64,000 nucleotides of DNA from Bilabrum cf. latius (GCA_965178125.1 OZ237735.1:2170001-2234000); one strand, 5' to 3'; positions 35,064 to 48,100 are shown, counted from the stretch's first letter. The notes: generated from the sequence alone by a model not told the origin. Made by a program: numbers and translations.

Positions 35064-38000
35064 ATGGGTGATGCAAGCGCGTCCAGGCGATTAGCGGAAA
35101 TTATTTCTAGCCTCAAAGGAGGCAGATAGATCATGCTTAGTAATTAGCTCGTGCGAGCGAGTCAGAGATCGTCAAGGTCCACAAAACGGAGCAGGGCACG
35201 AATCGGCCAGCGAGAGATGGAAGCGAACCAAGACGAGCACTTGATCTCTGCACTGGAAGCCGTCAACCTCATCAGAAGATAGGAAGGAGATAGTATGCAT
35301 ATCCAATGGAACGGTGCAGCTGGCTTGAGAGAGTTTGGAAATCCAGATTGCTCGGCAGCCGCGCTGCGAGCGCTGCGAGCGGTTGAGGGTGCGCATCGAT
35401 CCGCCGATTCCATTGAAGCCTAGCGGCAACGGATCGCTAAAAAGCTATTAGCTCTAGTTGCAGTCCGTGAGGTCAACCGAGAGCTATCGCAGGAACAGCG
35501 AGAAGGCCAGAGCACGGTCGCGCCTAGCACGCCACCCCGAAAGACAAGCACTTCCCCGCGCGGCCAGGCCGCAGCAATCGAAGCGGCCCAGACTCTGTGG
35601 TCGCTAGCTGCCACGCCAAGCGTAGCACCAGCCAGCCCCAAGTCGGCGCGCAGTTTTGGCATGTCGCCGCACCGGGGAGACACCGAGCGTCACAGCCGGC
35701 AAGGGGTGCTTGCTGGCTCGGGGGCCCGTAGAGGCAGGGACCGCGCGGGAAGTATAGAGCTAGATGGCACGTCCTGGGATTAGGTGCAGCTGCAAATGAC
35801 GAGCGCTAGCAGCTAGGACGGTTCAGATGACGACGGTGCTGCGGGTCTGGTCGCGCCGGACAGCCAAGGCGGTGGCGGTGCCGGTGGCACGTCTCGCCAC
35901 CAGCGCAGCCTCAGCATCGACTGGTAGGAGCCCTTAGTGGGGCAGCATTCTGCCCAATCAACAGGCCAATCGAAGAGTGCAGCGTCCGTAGGATCGGCAA
36001 TGATGACGCACGATCGCGAAAACGGTCACGAGCATGGTGAATACGGCACGCGTGCTGGAGGTGAGCCAGCGTTTGGCGCCGGAACTGGGTGGGATTCCCC
36101 GCAGCTCACACCACAGCGGCTCGAGGCAGCCGCTGACAGCGCAGTAACGCCAATGCGCATGAATGATGCTGCTCTGCAAGCCAGTGGCGCCGCTGCTCGA
36201 TCTGACAGCGCGGTCGGGCAGCCACCTCAGCTCCAGGCTAACGTTAGGCTGCCCGCGTCTGCGGTGCTGCTACCGCGGCTGCAACCTGCGATCTTGTCGA
36301 CTGGTCTCAGGTATACCAACAGTGGAGGCCATTCCGAGTCTGGTGCCTGGCAAGCGCATGCCACCGCTGCGTAGCTTGGCTTCGATCGGATTCACGTTCG
36401 ACCTGCGTTGTGCCCAGACGCGCTGCGGCAGGCCAGGAGCTTCAGCCTCCCAGGGGATTTCGACGCCGAGGTTCTGTCAGAAAAGGCCACGGCTGCAGCT
36501 GCTGCAGTTGCCTGGGTCGCATCCATCGGAAATTTGGAAGCCGGCGCGGCCAGATCAGCTCTGCGCTCGGCTGCGTCAACTGCCGGACATCCGGCTCCTG
36601 CGTTGGCCGCAGACCGCATCCTCTCGGCCGTGCAGCAGGCGCATGGGGCACAGGGAGATAAGCTCGAAAAAGTGCGTTTGCTGCTGTCCCAAGAGAAGCA
36701 ACCGGGATCCGCTGCCGCCTCTCTGTCCGGCCACGAGCAAGATTGTTTCTCTGCCGCCATGTGCGACATCGTTTCTGACTTCGACAGCGCCGTGCGCGGC
36801 GCACTATTGAGCGGCAGAGCGGAGCAGCTCCGTGCGCAGAGCAAATAGGCTAGAGAAGCATTGCTGCAGACGCCTTTGCTGGTTTCGGCACCTGGTGGCA
36901 GCCACCGGCGGCCGTCTGCATCTGCATCTACCCCAAGACGCTCCCGTGAGGGCGGACCATAGGGGCATTCACCGCAGCTGCACGACGCTCTCGTGATGTA
37001 CGCAACTGCGCTGGGAGTGGAAGCAACAGTGGCGTAGAGTACTGTTACTGCAGTCCTTTCGGCCATGCGCCGTCAGGGCAAGGTACTTGCAAGCGCGGCA
37101 ATACATGCTATGCGAGATGTGGCCAAGCGCTACGGCACAGGCAGGCAAGCCACGGAAGCAGAGCAGGCAAGGGTCGAGTCCCTGATCAGATCCATTGCAA
37201 CGCAATCGGCATTGCCCTCCGCGGTATCTGCTTCAGCCCCGAGACGTGCCTCGCAAGCGCCCTCGATGCAGGCTGCTGGGAGTGCATCGAAGGCACGGCA
37301 GAGCAAAAGTGCATCTAGGCTATCCGCTGCCCGACCGCCTGGCAGTTCTCCAGGCACATCTTTGAAGCCCAACGCTCGAAGCGGTGGGGAAAAGAAGGCG
37401 ATGAGTGATGACAAAGAGACAGGTGCACAGTCTGGAACCGGGGGTGGGCAAGGCGATGGTTCCTTGCCGGGCGTGCCACAAGTACGTCGCCGCGGTGGGG
37501 CACTTCAAGCGCTGTCCCAGGCCGCCGGTGGTCCCCACGAGCGAACTGCGCGTGCCTCATCTAGTAGCTCATCGGGAGCTGCGGCCGTTCTGAGCGGCGA
37601 GGTGCTTGCTGTGGAGGATCCTGCCAGGTCCTAGCAGGCGAGCGGAGCGGCGGGTGCCGTCGCACACTCCGCTACTAGTACCCCGCCGGAGACTGCGCGC
37701 TCTGCCAGCTCATCCACTGCTGCTGCATCCAATAAGAGCGAATCAGTCGCCCCGCCGCCACCTGGCGATTCTCAAACCGATGGGGATGGGGCACGCGGCG
37801 ATACCACGGCCGACGTGATGCGCCTTGCGGAAGCGACCGCGGTGCGAGCAGTTAGGGCGGCGCAAGCAGTTGGGCTCTCGCTCGGGCAAGTGCTAGAGAG
37901 GGAGGAAGCAGACCCTGACTCGATAATTGCGCGACATAACTCGCGGGGAAGTGACGGAGAGGGTGGGTTGAAACAATCTGTTTATCGAGAAGCAGAGGCC

Positions 38001-38165
38001 GCGAAGCAAACGGCTGTGTAGCTGGTGGACGAGATGAAGGCGCTGCTCGCGACTGCCGAGCAAGTGCCTGAGGATGCAAGGGCGGGACTACTCAAGCAGC
38101 ACACAGCTGCAGCTTAGGTGCTTGCTCGTTCCATGGTTCTAGCAGCCATAAAATTGGAAGAATAA
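35064..38165 (+). CDS. Unknown, largely disordered protein (1,033 aa)
   Basis: Single exon from the first ATG after TGA at 35052 to TAA at 38163, continuous when TAG is read as Gln. I do not recognise a family. The first ~140 residues look helical and charged (AKKLLALVAVREVNRELSQE). Two further helical blocks are visible: about 36408-36850 (Ala-rich, DRILSAVQQAHGAQGDKLEK, then a possible GHEQDCFSAAMCDIV helix) and about 37000-37200 (VMYATALGVEATVAQS, SAMRRQGKVLASAAIHAMR). The C-terminus is an amphipathic helix (LVDEMKALLATAEQVPEDAR…LAAIKLEE). The remainder is Ser/Gly/Pro/Ala-rich and probably disordered. No signal peptide or membrane segment is seen. Conservation of one frame over 3.1 kb, with only TAG interruptions, supports a real gene. 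Confidence 0.7.
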
Positions 38166-38355
38166 CCTGCATATCTTGAATAGGTCTGTTAGCAAACATC
38201 AAAATACGGACAGACACAGCATCACGCTGCCTTTGCACACAAAACGATGGGTCGCCTACCTCTGTTGACATGTTTCCAATCGCTGCTAAACAAAGATACT
38301 CGCGAAGACGCTGCGAGGCGGGGCCAGCGACTCTGCCGACAGTCACCTGCATCGC

Positions 38356-38935
38356 TCACGCGATCTGCTGCAGCCGAACAGCGAGCCAAACAGCAGATAT
38401 CGTTGCGATAATCCCAGGAGAAGCAATGTTCCCGATGGTCATATTTCCGAAAACCGTGAACTCGATTCCGAAAAACGTAAGGGCGGCGACGAAAGATCCG
38501 AAAGTTGCAGCCAGAATCGGAATGCTATCAATGTACACAATCGATAGGACACAAAGGAGACACGTGATTGTAGTCCATACGGCAAACAGTCTTGCCAGCA
38601 GTAGACGGACTGCGCGAATCGGGAGTGATCGGCGCAAAGTGGAGTGTGAGGGAGACACCATTTCGTACAAGCAAGCTGCCACACCGAATCCGTATCTTAC
38701 CACGCTTCAGGGCAGAGACTGCGTCCATCAAGCTCTTTGTTTGAGTTGATTCAGAGTCTTCACCAGTCTTCTTGTCATTGATCAACTCAATGGCCTGCAA
38801 CGAGGCATCCTCGACCGGGCTGAAGACCTTCCCCAAAAGCAAGCCCGGCACAGCGTATCCGAGCACCACAGACAGCGTCCGAAACCCCGCCACGATCCCT
38901 AGCCAAATTTTCAATAACAAAACGGCATCCACCAT
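38356..38935 (-). CDS. ERG28: ERG28-like sterol biosynthesis scaffold
   Basis: Two exons (38935-38701 and 38609-38356) give 162 aa ending in TGA, the usual size for the family. ERG28 is a small multi-pass ER membrane protein that tethers the C-4 demethylation enzymes (Erg25/26/27) in sterol synthesis. The sequence shows an N-terminal hydrophobic segment (LLLKIWLGIVAGF, then VVLGYAVPGLLLG), a charged middle, the family's ARxFxxWT signature as LLARLFAVWTTITCLL, and a hydrophobic segment with family-like spacing (FGSFVAALTFFGIEFTVFGNMTIG). It then has GIIATISAVWLAVRL, matching the last helix. The gene is head-to-head with the Asteroid-type gene, 127 bp apart. A C-4 demethylation pathway for sterols is inferred for the organism. 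Confidence 0.78.
38610..38700 (-). other. Spliceosomal intron, 91 nt (ERG28 gene)
   Basis: The donor is GTAAGA at 38700 and the acceptor ends GATTCGCGCAG at 38610, phase 1. Splicing joins SALKR to VRLLLARLFAVWTT and recreates the ERG28 signature. Reading through the intron instead gives a tail without family features. Confidence 0.85.
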
Positions 38936-39062
38936 TTCGTTTCTCTATTTATCCGTATGGAAGGTGCTGAGGTTACCCGAGCCGAACGAAAGTTCGTTCC
39001 CCTACTGCAACTTGATTGAAGTCCCTCATCGAAAACATTCCCAATTGACAAGCGGTTACCGA
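38936..39062. promoter_or_regulatory. Short bidirectional promoter region (127 bp)
   Basis: This is the whole gap between the divergent ERG28 (-) and Asteroid-nuclease (+) start codons, so both core promoters and 5'UTRs must fit in it or overlap neighbouring coding DNA. No specific motif is called. Confidence 0.4.
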
Positions 39063-41990
39063 ATGGGAGTCTAGGGACTGCTTCGTTGGGTACGATGCTA
39101 GCCTCTCCTATTCGGTGGTCCGATCGCGTTGTAGCCCGGAGATCACGTCTCGATCGATGCGGCCGCGCTTGCCCATTACCTTTGCTTGGCAAGCAGCGGC
39201 GATCTGCTGTCTATTATTGATGACGATGGCCTTGGAACGCTAGATAGGCAGTTTGGGGGTGAATATGCTGAGTTGTGCGATAGGGTACGGTGCTTCTTCT
39301 TGCGGCTACGATCAAGCGGAATCAAGTCGACCTTCGTGCTCGACGGCAACAAGTCTGCGCTGAAGCACGGGACTCATCTGTCGAGGAGAGAATCCCTTAT
39401 TTCAGAGTGCAAGCATGCACAGCTTGCCAACTCGCAGTCCCTTCTTCGAGGCCCCGTTTCCGGACGGGCGACCGCTCGCGAGGAACTGAACCGAGCGAAG
39501 CGGGGCCGCGCGCCGAAACCATTGCTGCTTGTTGAAGCCGCCGCTGTGGCACTGGCGGAATTAGGGGCCCATCTTGTTGTGTCTGCGTCTGAGGGAGACA
39601 GAGCTGTGGCGCATGTAGCAAGAAAGTACCGAAGCCGCTGCATCCTATCGAACGACAGCGACTTTCTCGTGTATGACACGGGGGCGCCACTGGTCCCGCT
39701 TGATTCCTTGAATTTTACGCCCGTGCCACCGCCCCAAGGCTGTGCCAGCGTGACAAGTAGCGGTAGCACAGATCCTGCTGCGGCAGGCGGCAAGCAAGCA
39801 CCTGGCTATGTTGATGCAGCGACTGGCACGGCGCACACATTCACCATGCATGGACTTGCTCTGCGCAGAGACAAACTCGTTTCAGTGCTGCGCGTGCCCG
39901 GTGACTCTCTCGGAGCCCTTGCTTTGCTCACTGGGTGCGACTACAGTCCCATGGCGAGCGTTGACTTGGCCTGGCTGCACGGGGCAATGCAGGCAGCCCT
40001 GCTGGACCATGCTCGCTGGGACCCGAGCAAGCGCAAGAAAACGGGAAAGCCTGCACAAACGGAAGCTAGCTCAGGTGCTTGTGCGGGGTCAGGCAGTACC
40101 GACCAAGGCGACAAACCCCCGGGCGGTGAGGTCCTGGTGGCAGGCAAGATTCCTGATAAATACCACGGCAAGATATGCAACGCAAAGCAGGCGCTGGAAC
40201 TCACCTCGGCGTATCTTCGGGCATTTTGGCCCGAAGTATGCAGCCCTGAAGAAGGAATCGTGTTGGTCGTGGCGTGCCTGTCTCGCGCGATCCGAAGGCA
40301 CGAAGCAATACACCAGTACTGGACGATGAAAAGATCAAAGCAGCGAATGGCAGCAGAGCGTGCCGCTGCCGAGAGGAGAACGGCCGGAGCGAAGCACAAA
40401 GTAAGCAAGCACAAGCATAGAGGGCGTGGCAAAAAGAGGCGCACGGAGCATAGCGCGCAAGGCGGTGGAGCTGGTACTGACAGCACCCAGCAAGCCGACC
40501 AGCCTGAGGATGCTCGTGCTGAGGCTCTCCAGGCAGCTGTGGCTGACGCAGCCCGGGCTGCAACACAGCTGCTTGTGCCAGCTGCCGGAGCTTCACAGCA
40601 ACCACTGGCAGCAACAACAACTGGTGGATAGAGCTCTGCAATGAAGCCTAATCCTGCTGCTGAGTCTGCCGATGGGTGGTTGTTGGGCACTCTCCGCGGC
40701 GTGCTCGGGCTCTTGCACAAGGTCCAGCACGAGTACACTGGATTTGGCTCTCACGATCTTCTTGGTGCAGACAGTTCGGCTAACGCTCTATCGTTGCTGT
40801 GCAAAACGTGCGACATGCACGAATCTAGAGTCTACATGTCTTTCGCGCTGCCGGCGCTGATGGAACCGGCGGGGGAACGGAGGCTAGACAAGGACAGACT
40901 GCTGGACTCTGAACGCGGCAATCTCACACCATCATCGGACATGGCTGATGAAGTGAGCTCCGTCATGCGTGCATTGGATTCAGCTGGTGCAGAGTAGAAG
41001 GAGGATGTGGGCAGCCGAGATTCTGCGACGCTAACTTCTGGTGGCTCGGTAGAGCCTTTCAACACGGTGATGGATGCCTCCAGAGCCATCATCGCGGGCT
41101 TTCCTTGGCATATGCGATCACTTGGAGAGGCACTGCTGCTTGGACCTGCAGTGCAGATGGCCGGCATGAAGCGCAGCTTGGATGCTTGTGCTGCTACTGC
41201 GTTGGCGCCAGCAAATCGCGCCCTTAGGCTGTCGCTGAAGGCTGTAGTATCGCAGCTGATCGTCAACATTCTTACTAGTTGTGATGGTAATGGCTTGAAG
41301 TCGGCCGCAGGGGGCCACATGGACCGCCCAACAACCCAGAGCTAGGATCAAACAACCACTCACAGCTCCGAGCTCGCTGAGGCGTTCCGGGCCGTAGTCC
41401 GAGTGGCATGCGACGAATTACACGATATGTGCCGAAGAGGCCAGATTCCGCAACGAAGCAGTTCAACTGGCGATATACTATTCAGAAATGCATCGGAACC
41501 AGGTTATGAATCGTCGTCTAGCTCGTCTGCGGGTAGTGGCACTCGTTGGAGACTTCCAGCCTGGTGCGTGGCGGATTCATGCGTCTGTATCGCTGTTGGC
41601 TGTCTGCGGTGGGAACAACGCAGACAGTTTGACGGTGTTACTGTGCCTGAGGCTGCGCTCGTTGGCACTGGCAGCACGACGGTAGTCCGAGCTGGTGCGG
41701 GGGTATTGCCGACGGCGTCATCGTCCAGCAGCAATAGCGGTGGCAGCGGCAGCGGCGATTTACCGGCCACGCCGGTGGCAGTTGGCACCTTGACTTCGGT
41801 GGAAGGGGCCGAGGGCTCGCAGATGGTCCCATACCGGATAGCTGGCTGCATGGACTGGCTGCCTATGCTAAGTTCGACTTCAATTGCCGAGATACTGCTA
41901 GCTGACGGAGCAGAGCCACGGGCAGCAGTGGCCCGAACAAAAACTGGCGCGGTCATTCAATAGTGGGCTGTGGCGTTTGAGTGCTTCTGA
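39063..41990 (+). CDS. Asteroid/XPG-type structure-specific nuclease
   Basis: Single exon, 975 aa, ending in TGA. It opens MGVQGLLRWV, the N-terminus of the Asteroid/FAM120/ASTE1 branch of the XPG-FEN1 superfamily; the Gln is a TAG codon (39072-39074). The acidic metal ligands all appear present: D32 (SIDAAAL), D94 (VLDGN), E177 and D179 (SEGDR), D198 and D200 (SNDSDF), plus a later GCDYS aspartate. It is therefore likely catalytically active, unlike FAM120-type relatives. Human ASTE1 cleaves 3' overhangs in double-strand break repair; a DNA-processing role here is inferred from that. A Lys/Arg-rich stretch (KHKVSKHKHRGRGKKRR, around 40395-40445) is a probable nuclear localisation signal. The C-terminal ~450 residues are helical and Ser/Gly-rich, with no domain I recognise. 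ASTE1 is about 680 aa, so this copy is expanded. Confidence 0.85.
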
Positions 41991-42109
41991 CCACTAATGC
42001 GACCGTCATCTGGCCCATGGATCAATCCGCGTCGTGCCACAGTGCAGTGCAATCCATCCGTTGCCGATGGGTGGATTGATGACAAATCTCGAATTACTAC
42101 TCCACTTCA

Positions 42110-45100
42110 ATGAAAAGGCAGTCCAGGCAACAATAGTCTTGGAAGGTAGATGTTGCTCCTTCTGCTTCGCTGCCTGTTGTTTTGACAGAGAGTGCCCTCC
42201 GCGAGCAGTCCAACTTTGCGCCTGTACAGCCCTTGCTCGACTGCGCTGTGGAGTTACGCCCACTGATTGCAAAGCCTTCTATATCTGGAGCACGCAGAGG
42301 GTCGGAATTCTACCATTAGAAAGGGTATACATTACGCACGCAGGGCAACCTTGATGGTGCCATCGTCGCATATTCCAAAGCGATTGAGGCAGACCCGTCG
42401 AACAGCTTTCCTAGCGTTTTCAATCGTGGATATGCGCACGATCGAGCAGGGCATTTGTCCCTGGCACTTGAAGACTATGATCTGGCCAGCAAACTACAGA
42501 CTTAGAATGCCTTTGCTCATTTCAATCGAGCAACCATTCTCTTGCGCTTGAACCGACCGGGCGAGGCAGCGAAAGCCCTTGATCGGGCAATAGGCATCGA
42601 GAAGATTGTAGAATTTTATCGAATGAGAGCCATTGCACGGCGCAAGACTGGAGATTTCATGGGCGCGGCGGCTGATGTTGTTTCGTCTCGTCAGATATCA
42701 GGAGCTGCTGCGCGTGCTACTAAAGCCGACAAGGCAGCCGCTAAGGCGATGGCAGACGCAGAAAAGAAGGCTAAAAAGGCAAAGATGAGCGTTTTGTCAG
42801 CCGCAAAGTCGTGGGGCAAGCAATTTGGCGGTTTAATGAAGCATGCAGGGTCGGACGGGGGCGGTTCGGGCAGCAGCAGCGGCAGCAGCAGCGATGAAGA
42901 GATCGATGCTGGTGACCTGCGCGTGCTTGCAACTGGATCCGAGCAAGCACCTAGCTCTCCAAGAGCTGGCGGAAAGGGCGCCCCTCGCTCTAAGTTCACA
43001 GCAGCACGCGAGGCGAGGCTTGCTCGCACGGGTGTGGACTGCGCTGCTGACCGCTCGTCTGGCACTGCGTGGGTGCGAGCGGCGGCGGCTGCACCACGGG
43101 GCAGTGAATAGGCCGTGCCAGGAGCATCGCGCTGGTCCTCCGGCTTTGGAAAGCTGTCTGACCGTCCTCTGTTGGGGCTCGGCTTGACCGGTGGCGCAAC
43201 GGCAGCGGCCCCCGTTCTGCCTGTCGTTGACACGCCCAAGAATGCCCCCAGTAGGAGCAAGCCGAACGGCTGGGACGCGCTTGGCGGGGCAATGAGCACG
43301 GCTGGGGGTACCACATCGCGACGAAGTTCCCCCACAGCTGCAAATCTGCTTCGAAAGACGACAGGGCTTCAGCGCAAGCAGACCGGAGGGTTGCAGCGCA
43401 AGAACACGAGTGCGCTAGAACGGCTCGTGCGGAAGAGGGGAGCAGGGCGGGAGGTGCGACGAGCAGCCAATGCGGTTGCAAGCGCAGCATCTGAAGCGGC
43501 AACCATGTATGCAGAGGGCGGGGCAGTTGCGAGCATGGGCCTGTTCGGCGCTGTCATGGAAGAGCCAGGTAGCGCCACAACAGAATCAGACTCTGGTTCA
43601 CCCAACGTGCAAGGACGGCATGCAGCGGATGCCGGCACCGACACAGACGCGCGTGCTAGTCGTGATAAGACGGCCCCTGCGCGTGTTCCTTTCCTTCGGA
43701 TCCCTGAGCAGACTGAGGGCACTGATGCTAGCAGCGAGATTGGCAGCTTCACCTCGGGGATACCCGGGTCGCCAGTTAGCCCAGTGAGACTAGGGTCAGC
43801 GCGCGTACCGTTCAGGCTCGGGGTTCGTAGTCTTGCAACTGACAGGCCGCACTCGGCCCGGCCAACAATGGCAGCCGCAGCTTCAGCTAGTAGTAGGGTC
43901 ATGTCTCGAGCACAGCAACTGCGTGCCGAGACACGGTCATTCCAACGAAAGCTTTCTCCGCGCCTTCGCAAGGTCATCCGAGGGCACAAGTCTGCACTGC
44001 GGCCTCGTACCGCCACAGTGCAGACATGGGAAATCCAGGACGAACGCAGCCGAGCTGATAGACTCGTGCACGAATCTGAACTTGCGGGATTGCACCCTGG
44101 GACAGGCAGTGCGATACAATATAGAGCTCGGCCGCAAACCGTTGACGCCTCAGCACCAAGGGTGCCGCGACCGCCTCTCTAGGCCAAGCCAAGTGCGTCA
44201 AGGCACCACCGTCAGCCTCCTGGTAGGAGGCCAGTCTCCCTGCAGCATGCTCGACGCAATCTGTCGATCATGGAGAGTCAGGAGTAGCAGAAGAAAGACA
44301 GAAAGCGAGCCGCTTCTGCCACTAAGAGTGGGAGGTAGTTCACCAAGCAGATCAACGCTGTTGTGCAGCGACGAAGAGAAATCGAGGCGTAGCAGGTCAG
44401 GCCGGGCAAGGTGGGTGAAAAAGCCGACACTGCTGCCCTTGCGGTTGCAGCCAAGCATGGCACAAGCGATATTGTGGCCCGAACCAAACGTGCACGGGAG
44501 CTGGCTGTGGCGGATAGGCTCGTGTTTGCCCAAGGCAGCACCTTTGCCCCGTTTGCGGTACGGCCCGCAGAGTCCACTGCAACGTCCAGCTCTATGGCGG
44601 CCAGGTGTCTGCGCATACTGCCTCTATACCTCACAGAGAAAGAGAAGAAGAGGCACTCAATCTCCAAGTTCGGGTACAGTCGTCGACAGGAAGGCCTGGC
44701 AGCCAAACGAAGGCAGCGAGAAGTGCTGGCGCGTGGGGGCACGGGCGCTTCGATGCTTGGTATTGGAATGTCGATGGACGATATGACGTCTGGGAAAACA
44801 GCACAGCTCACAGCTCACAGTGTCATGGGTGCAGATTCCAGAGCGGAACTTGGCAGCCCCTCAATGGCTAGCAGAGAAAGCGATGGGCAGGAAATACCCA
44901 GCGTCGACCTTCATGGTGTATTGTCCAAGCCTTCCGAGCTAAGCATCACTGATATATCTCGCGCAATCGACCGCGGAGATGCTGGAGCACAGGACTTGGC
45001 AACCCATTCTCTTCTGTACCATGCGGGAGTGCAAGGTGTCTCTGTAGACCTTACGTCTGAAGATATCACATTTCTGTGTGGCCTAGCTCAGAACGCCAAG

Positions 45101-48100
45101 GTCTTGTCCCAGCTACCCATGCCGGTGCTCCGAGCCCTCTGTCGCGGACTACAGGTGAGGAAAGTCCCTGCAAACAAGATCGTATTTAAGCAAGGCTCAA
45201 AGTCGGACGACTTGCTCTACATCATCGTGCAGGGGAGTGTAGACGTTCACATGAAATTCGGATCAAGGGAGAAGAAAGAACAGGTTCAAACTGCGACCCT
45301 GTCTGCTATCAAAGCAGCTCGGAAGTGGGCACAGAAAGTTCGCGATCGTGCCGCTAAACGCCATGCCGAGGCCCAGGCGAGAAGAGGTTCCACGGTCCTG
45401 CCTCGCTGGATGAACTCTGTTATGGCAGCTGAGCCTGCACAGGCGAGCCCTTCGCCCCAGAAACGTTCCCTTTTGCCTCCGCCTTCTTAGAAGGAATCTG
45501 CTAGTGGTGGTGCATAGGAGTCGGATGATGACAAGTCTGCGACGAGCAGCGACAGTGATGTGCCGGATGCAGCCTCTGATATTCATCTTCTATCGTCAAC
45601 TGCAAGCTAGCAACCGGACAGCACAGGAGAGGACCCACGGGGGGTGTTTTGTGGCATCCTGTACCAAGGGGAGTCGTTCGGGCAGCTCGCGCTTACCGAA
45701 AACTCCGGGTAGAGAAGGCTTAGTGTCGCCGGCATGGGCGGCAACGACTCTGACTCTGGTATGTCTGGCGCCTCCAATCGAGACAAGCCTAGATTTCGAC
45801 GGGTGACGATCAGCACCAAGGAGGAACCTGCGGTGTTTCTGGTGCTGCCGCGGTCAACCTTCTTGTAGACGGTGGAGACGATGCGAAAGGCAATGCTGGA
45901 CACCACGACTCGCTTCCTTCGCAAGCTGTCCATGTTTGAGGCATGCTCTGACGAAGAACTCTCGCGGCTCTCTGACATGTGCGAGCACCGACGCTATAGG
46001 TCGGGGCACGAGGTGGTAAAGCAAGGCGCACGGCTTGCCGGGCTTGTGCTCATTAGGCGTGGCAGATGCATTGTCAAGCAAGTGGTCAAATCAAAATCCA
46101 AGGATTCTGACTCTAAGCAAAACTAGCAGACGTGGCAGTAGCGGCGGGTGCCACCCGGTCCAACAATCGTGGCTGAGACCCGCAGGACCAGCCCCAGCAG
46201 CCCGCCAGCTGCTGCTGGTGGCTACACTTCACCTACGTTTAGCGCCGCCGACAGATAGGATCCCCGAGCTGCACTGTCAGCTGCAACGTATACGCTGCCC
46301 GCGAGTAGTCACGACGATGATTCTAGGGCCCAAGGAGCCCCTGCACCCCGCGGCCTTCCTCCTGCCCCGACCATGCGAAGAAGCAGCGTTGGAAATGGGG
46401 CTCAGATCGGCCAGTCACGACGATTGTAGCAATATGCGACCGCCGTGGAGACCGCAATTCGGCGACGACGAAGGTCCTCTTTGAATGCTGAGGTCCTCCT
46501 GCGCCGCGCCTCAGCTGCAGGTATGATTGACTTGCGGCTGCGCGACAGAGCCAAGCTTGCCGGCTGGACCGATGCAGATGCTGTGCAGGCCATGGCCCCC
46601 GATGCCTCTGATCAAGCGGTTTCAAGCAGCACAAGCGTCCCACAGTCTCTCACTCCGTTTGCAACCGGCCTGATACCGGACACGCCGGCTGTGCGACGCT
46701 TGGCTAGGCCACCTGGGTCTCCAGCACCGCCTCTGCGAAGGCCCACAGCCCCAGCTAGACCCAGGGGGTCCCCGTCATTGCTAGATTAGAGGCGGCCAAA
46801 GGCACTGGACGTCACCGAGCCGGCAGGCGCGAGCCCATCTAGCAGGGGATGGACTCCCTTTCGAGTCACCGACCGAAAGAGACGGGCATCTATTGGTATT
46901 GTTCCTACGATGGGCAAGTCAAACACCCCATCCCTTTCTGCGAGTAGTCCAAGAAGCAGCCAGCTCAAAGAGCGCACCCTTAAGAAACAGTCTAGTTTCT
47001 CGGATCGAATGGGAGCTTTGCGGCGAGAGTTGTCGACCCCAGATCAACCGTCCCAGGGCAGCCAAGGAGGGGAAGAGGATGAACCGACCGTGGTGCCCCC
47101 GTCTATACAGAACGCGCTCAGGTCAAGAGAAGCAAAGAAGCGTCGATCGCGGCGGGCCCACTACCCCGCACTGCAGATGGTGTCTCCCAGGGCAGGAAAG
47201 CGTCCTTCGATGACGCAGGAGCTATTGGGCTTGGACGACCGCAGTCAGCTGCTCAGGGACTTTGGCGTCTCTGCATCATCCGAAGCCAGTTCACACGGCG
47301 TGCATGATCCACCGGTCCATGATGACGTCGATAGCGACGTCATCGCGGGTCAGTCCGGGGAGGCTCTGGAGGCCGCCCTCGTGGATCCGAGTCAAGCAGA
47401 ACGTGACGTGAAGCCAACTCGAGTTATGATGACGCAGCGGAGGGGCTCCCTCTTGGCGCTGCAAGGAGCTGTTGGTGGACTGGACGGGATGCGTGCAAAA
47501 CCTCCGAGAGACCCCGCAGTAAAGTCCAGAAGGGCATCGTTCTCCAGACCGCCCTCACCACGAGCACGAAAGTCAGCCACGCAGCCAGCCGAGAAGGTGC
47601 AGGTGATCGAGCTCGGGAACCTTCTGCCCGGGGACTACGTGGGTGAGAGTTCTATCCTGAGTGTGGCTCATGGTGTACAGAAGCTAGATATGATGGCGCT
47701 GGAGGCCTCAGGAGCTGGCATGCCGGAGACAACTTCCGGCAATGTATCTGAACCTACTAGAGGCCCAAAGGCATCCCATCAAGAGGCTTCGAGACGTAGA
47801 AGAGCTGCTTTGAGGGAAGTGCTGGAGCAAACAGCTCCAGCTAGCGTGGTTGCCGATACTGCTGTCGAGATTGTGCTCATCAAGCGGGATGTCTTCTATC
47901 ATGCCGTGAGCTTTGCAACAAGGCAGTCGATGCGCGAGGCTGCAATGAAGGCGGCATATGACCGCAAAGTAATCACCTCAGAAATGAGGGTGAAGTGGAC
48001 GCAGTACTGCAAGCAGCTTAGGAATGCAGTGTTGGCAGACACGACCAGGATGAGGAAGGCTCTCTCGGGCTTAAGAATGCCAAGGAAGCTAGAGGAGATG

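Noticed and set aside
38528-38935. A 135-aa membrane protein read through the ERG28 intron
   Set aside because: The C-terminal part past 38701 has no family features, while splicing GTAAGA…GCAG restores the ERG28 signature.
42860-42900. AGC/GGC-type microsatellite as a mobile or regulatory repeat
   Set aside because: It is a short coding run (GSSSGSSSDEE) inside the TPR-cNBD gene, with no flanking repeats or target-site duplication.
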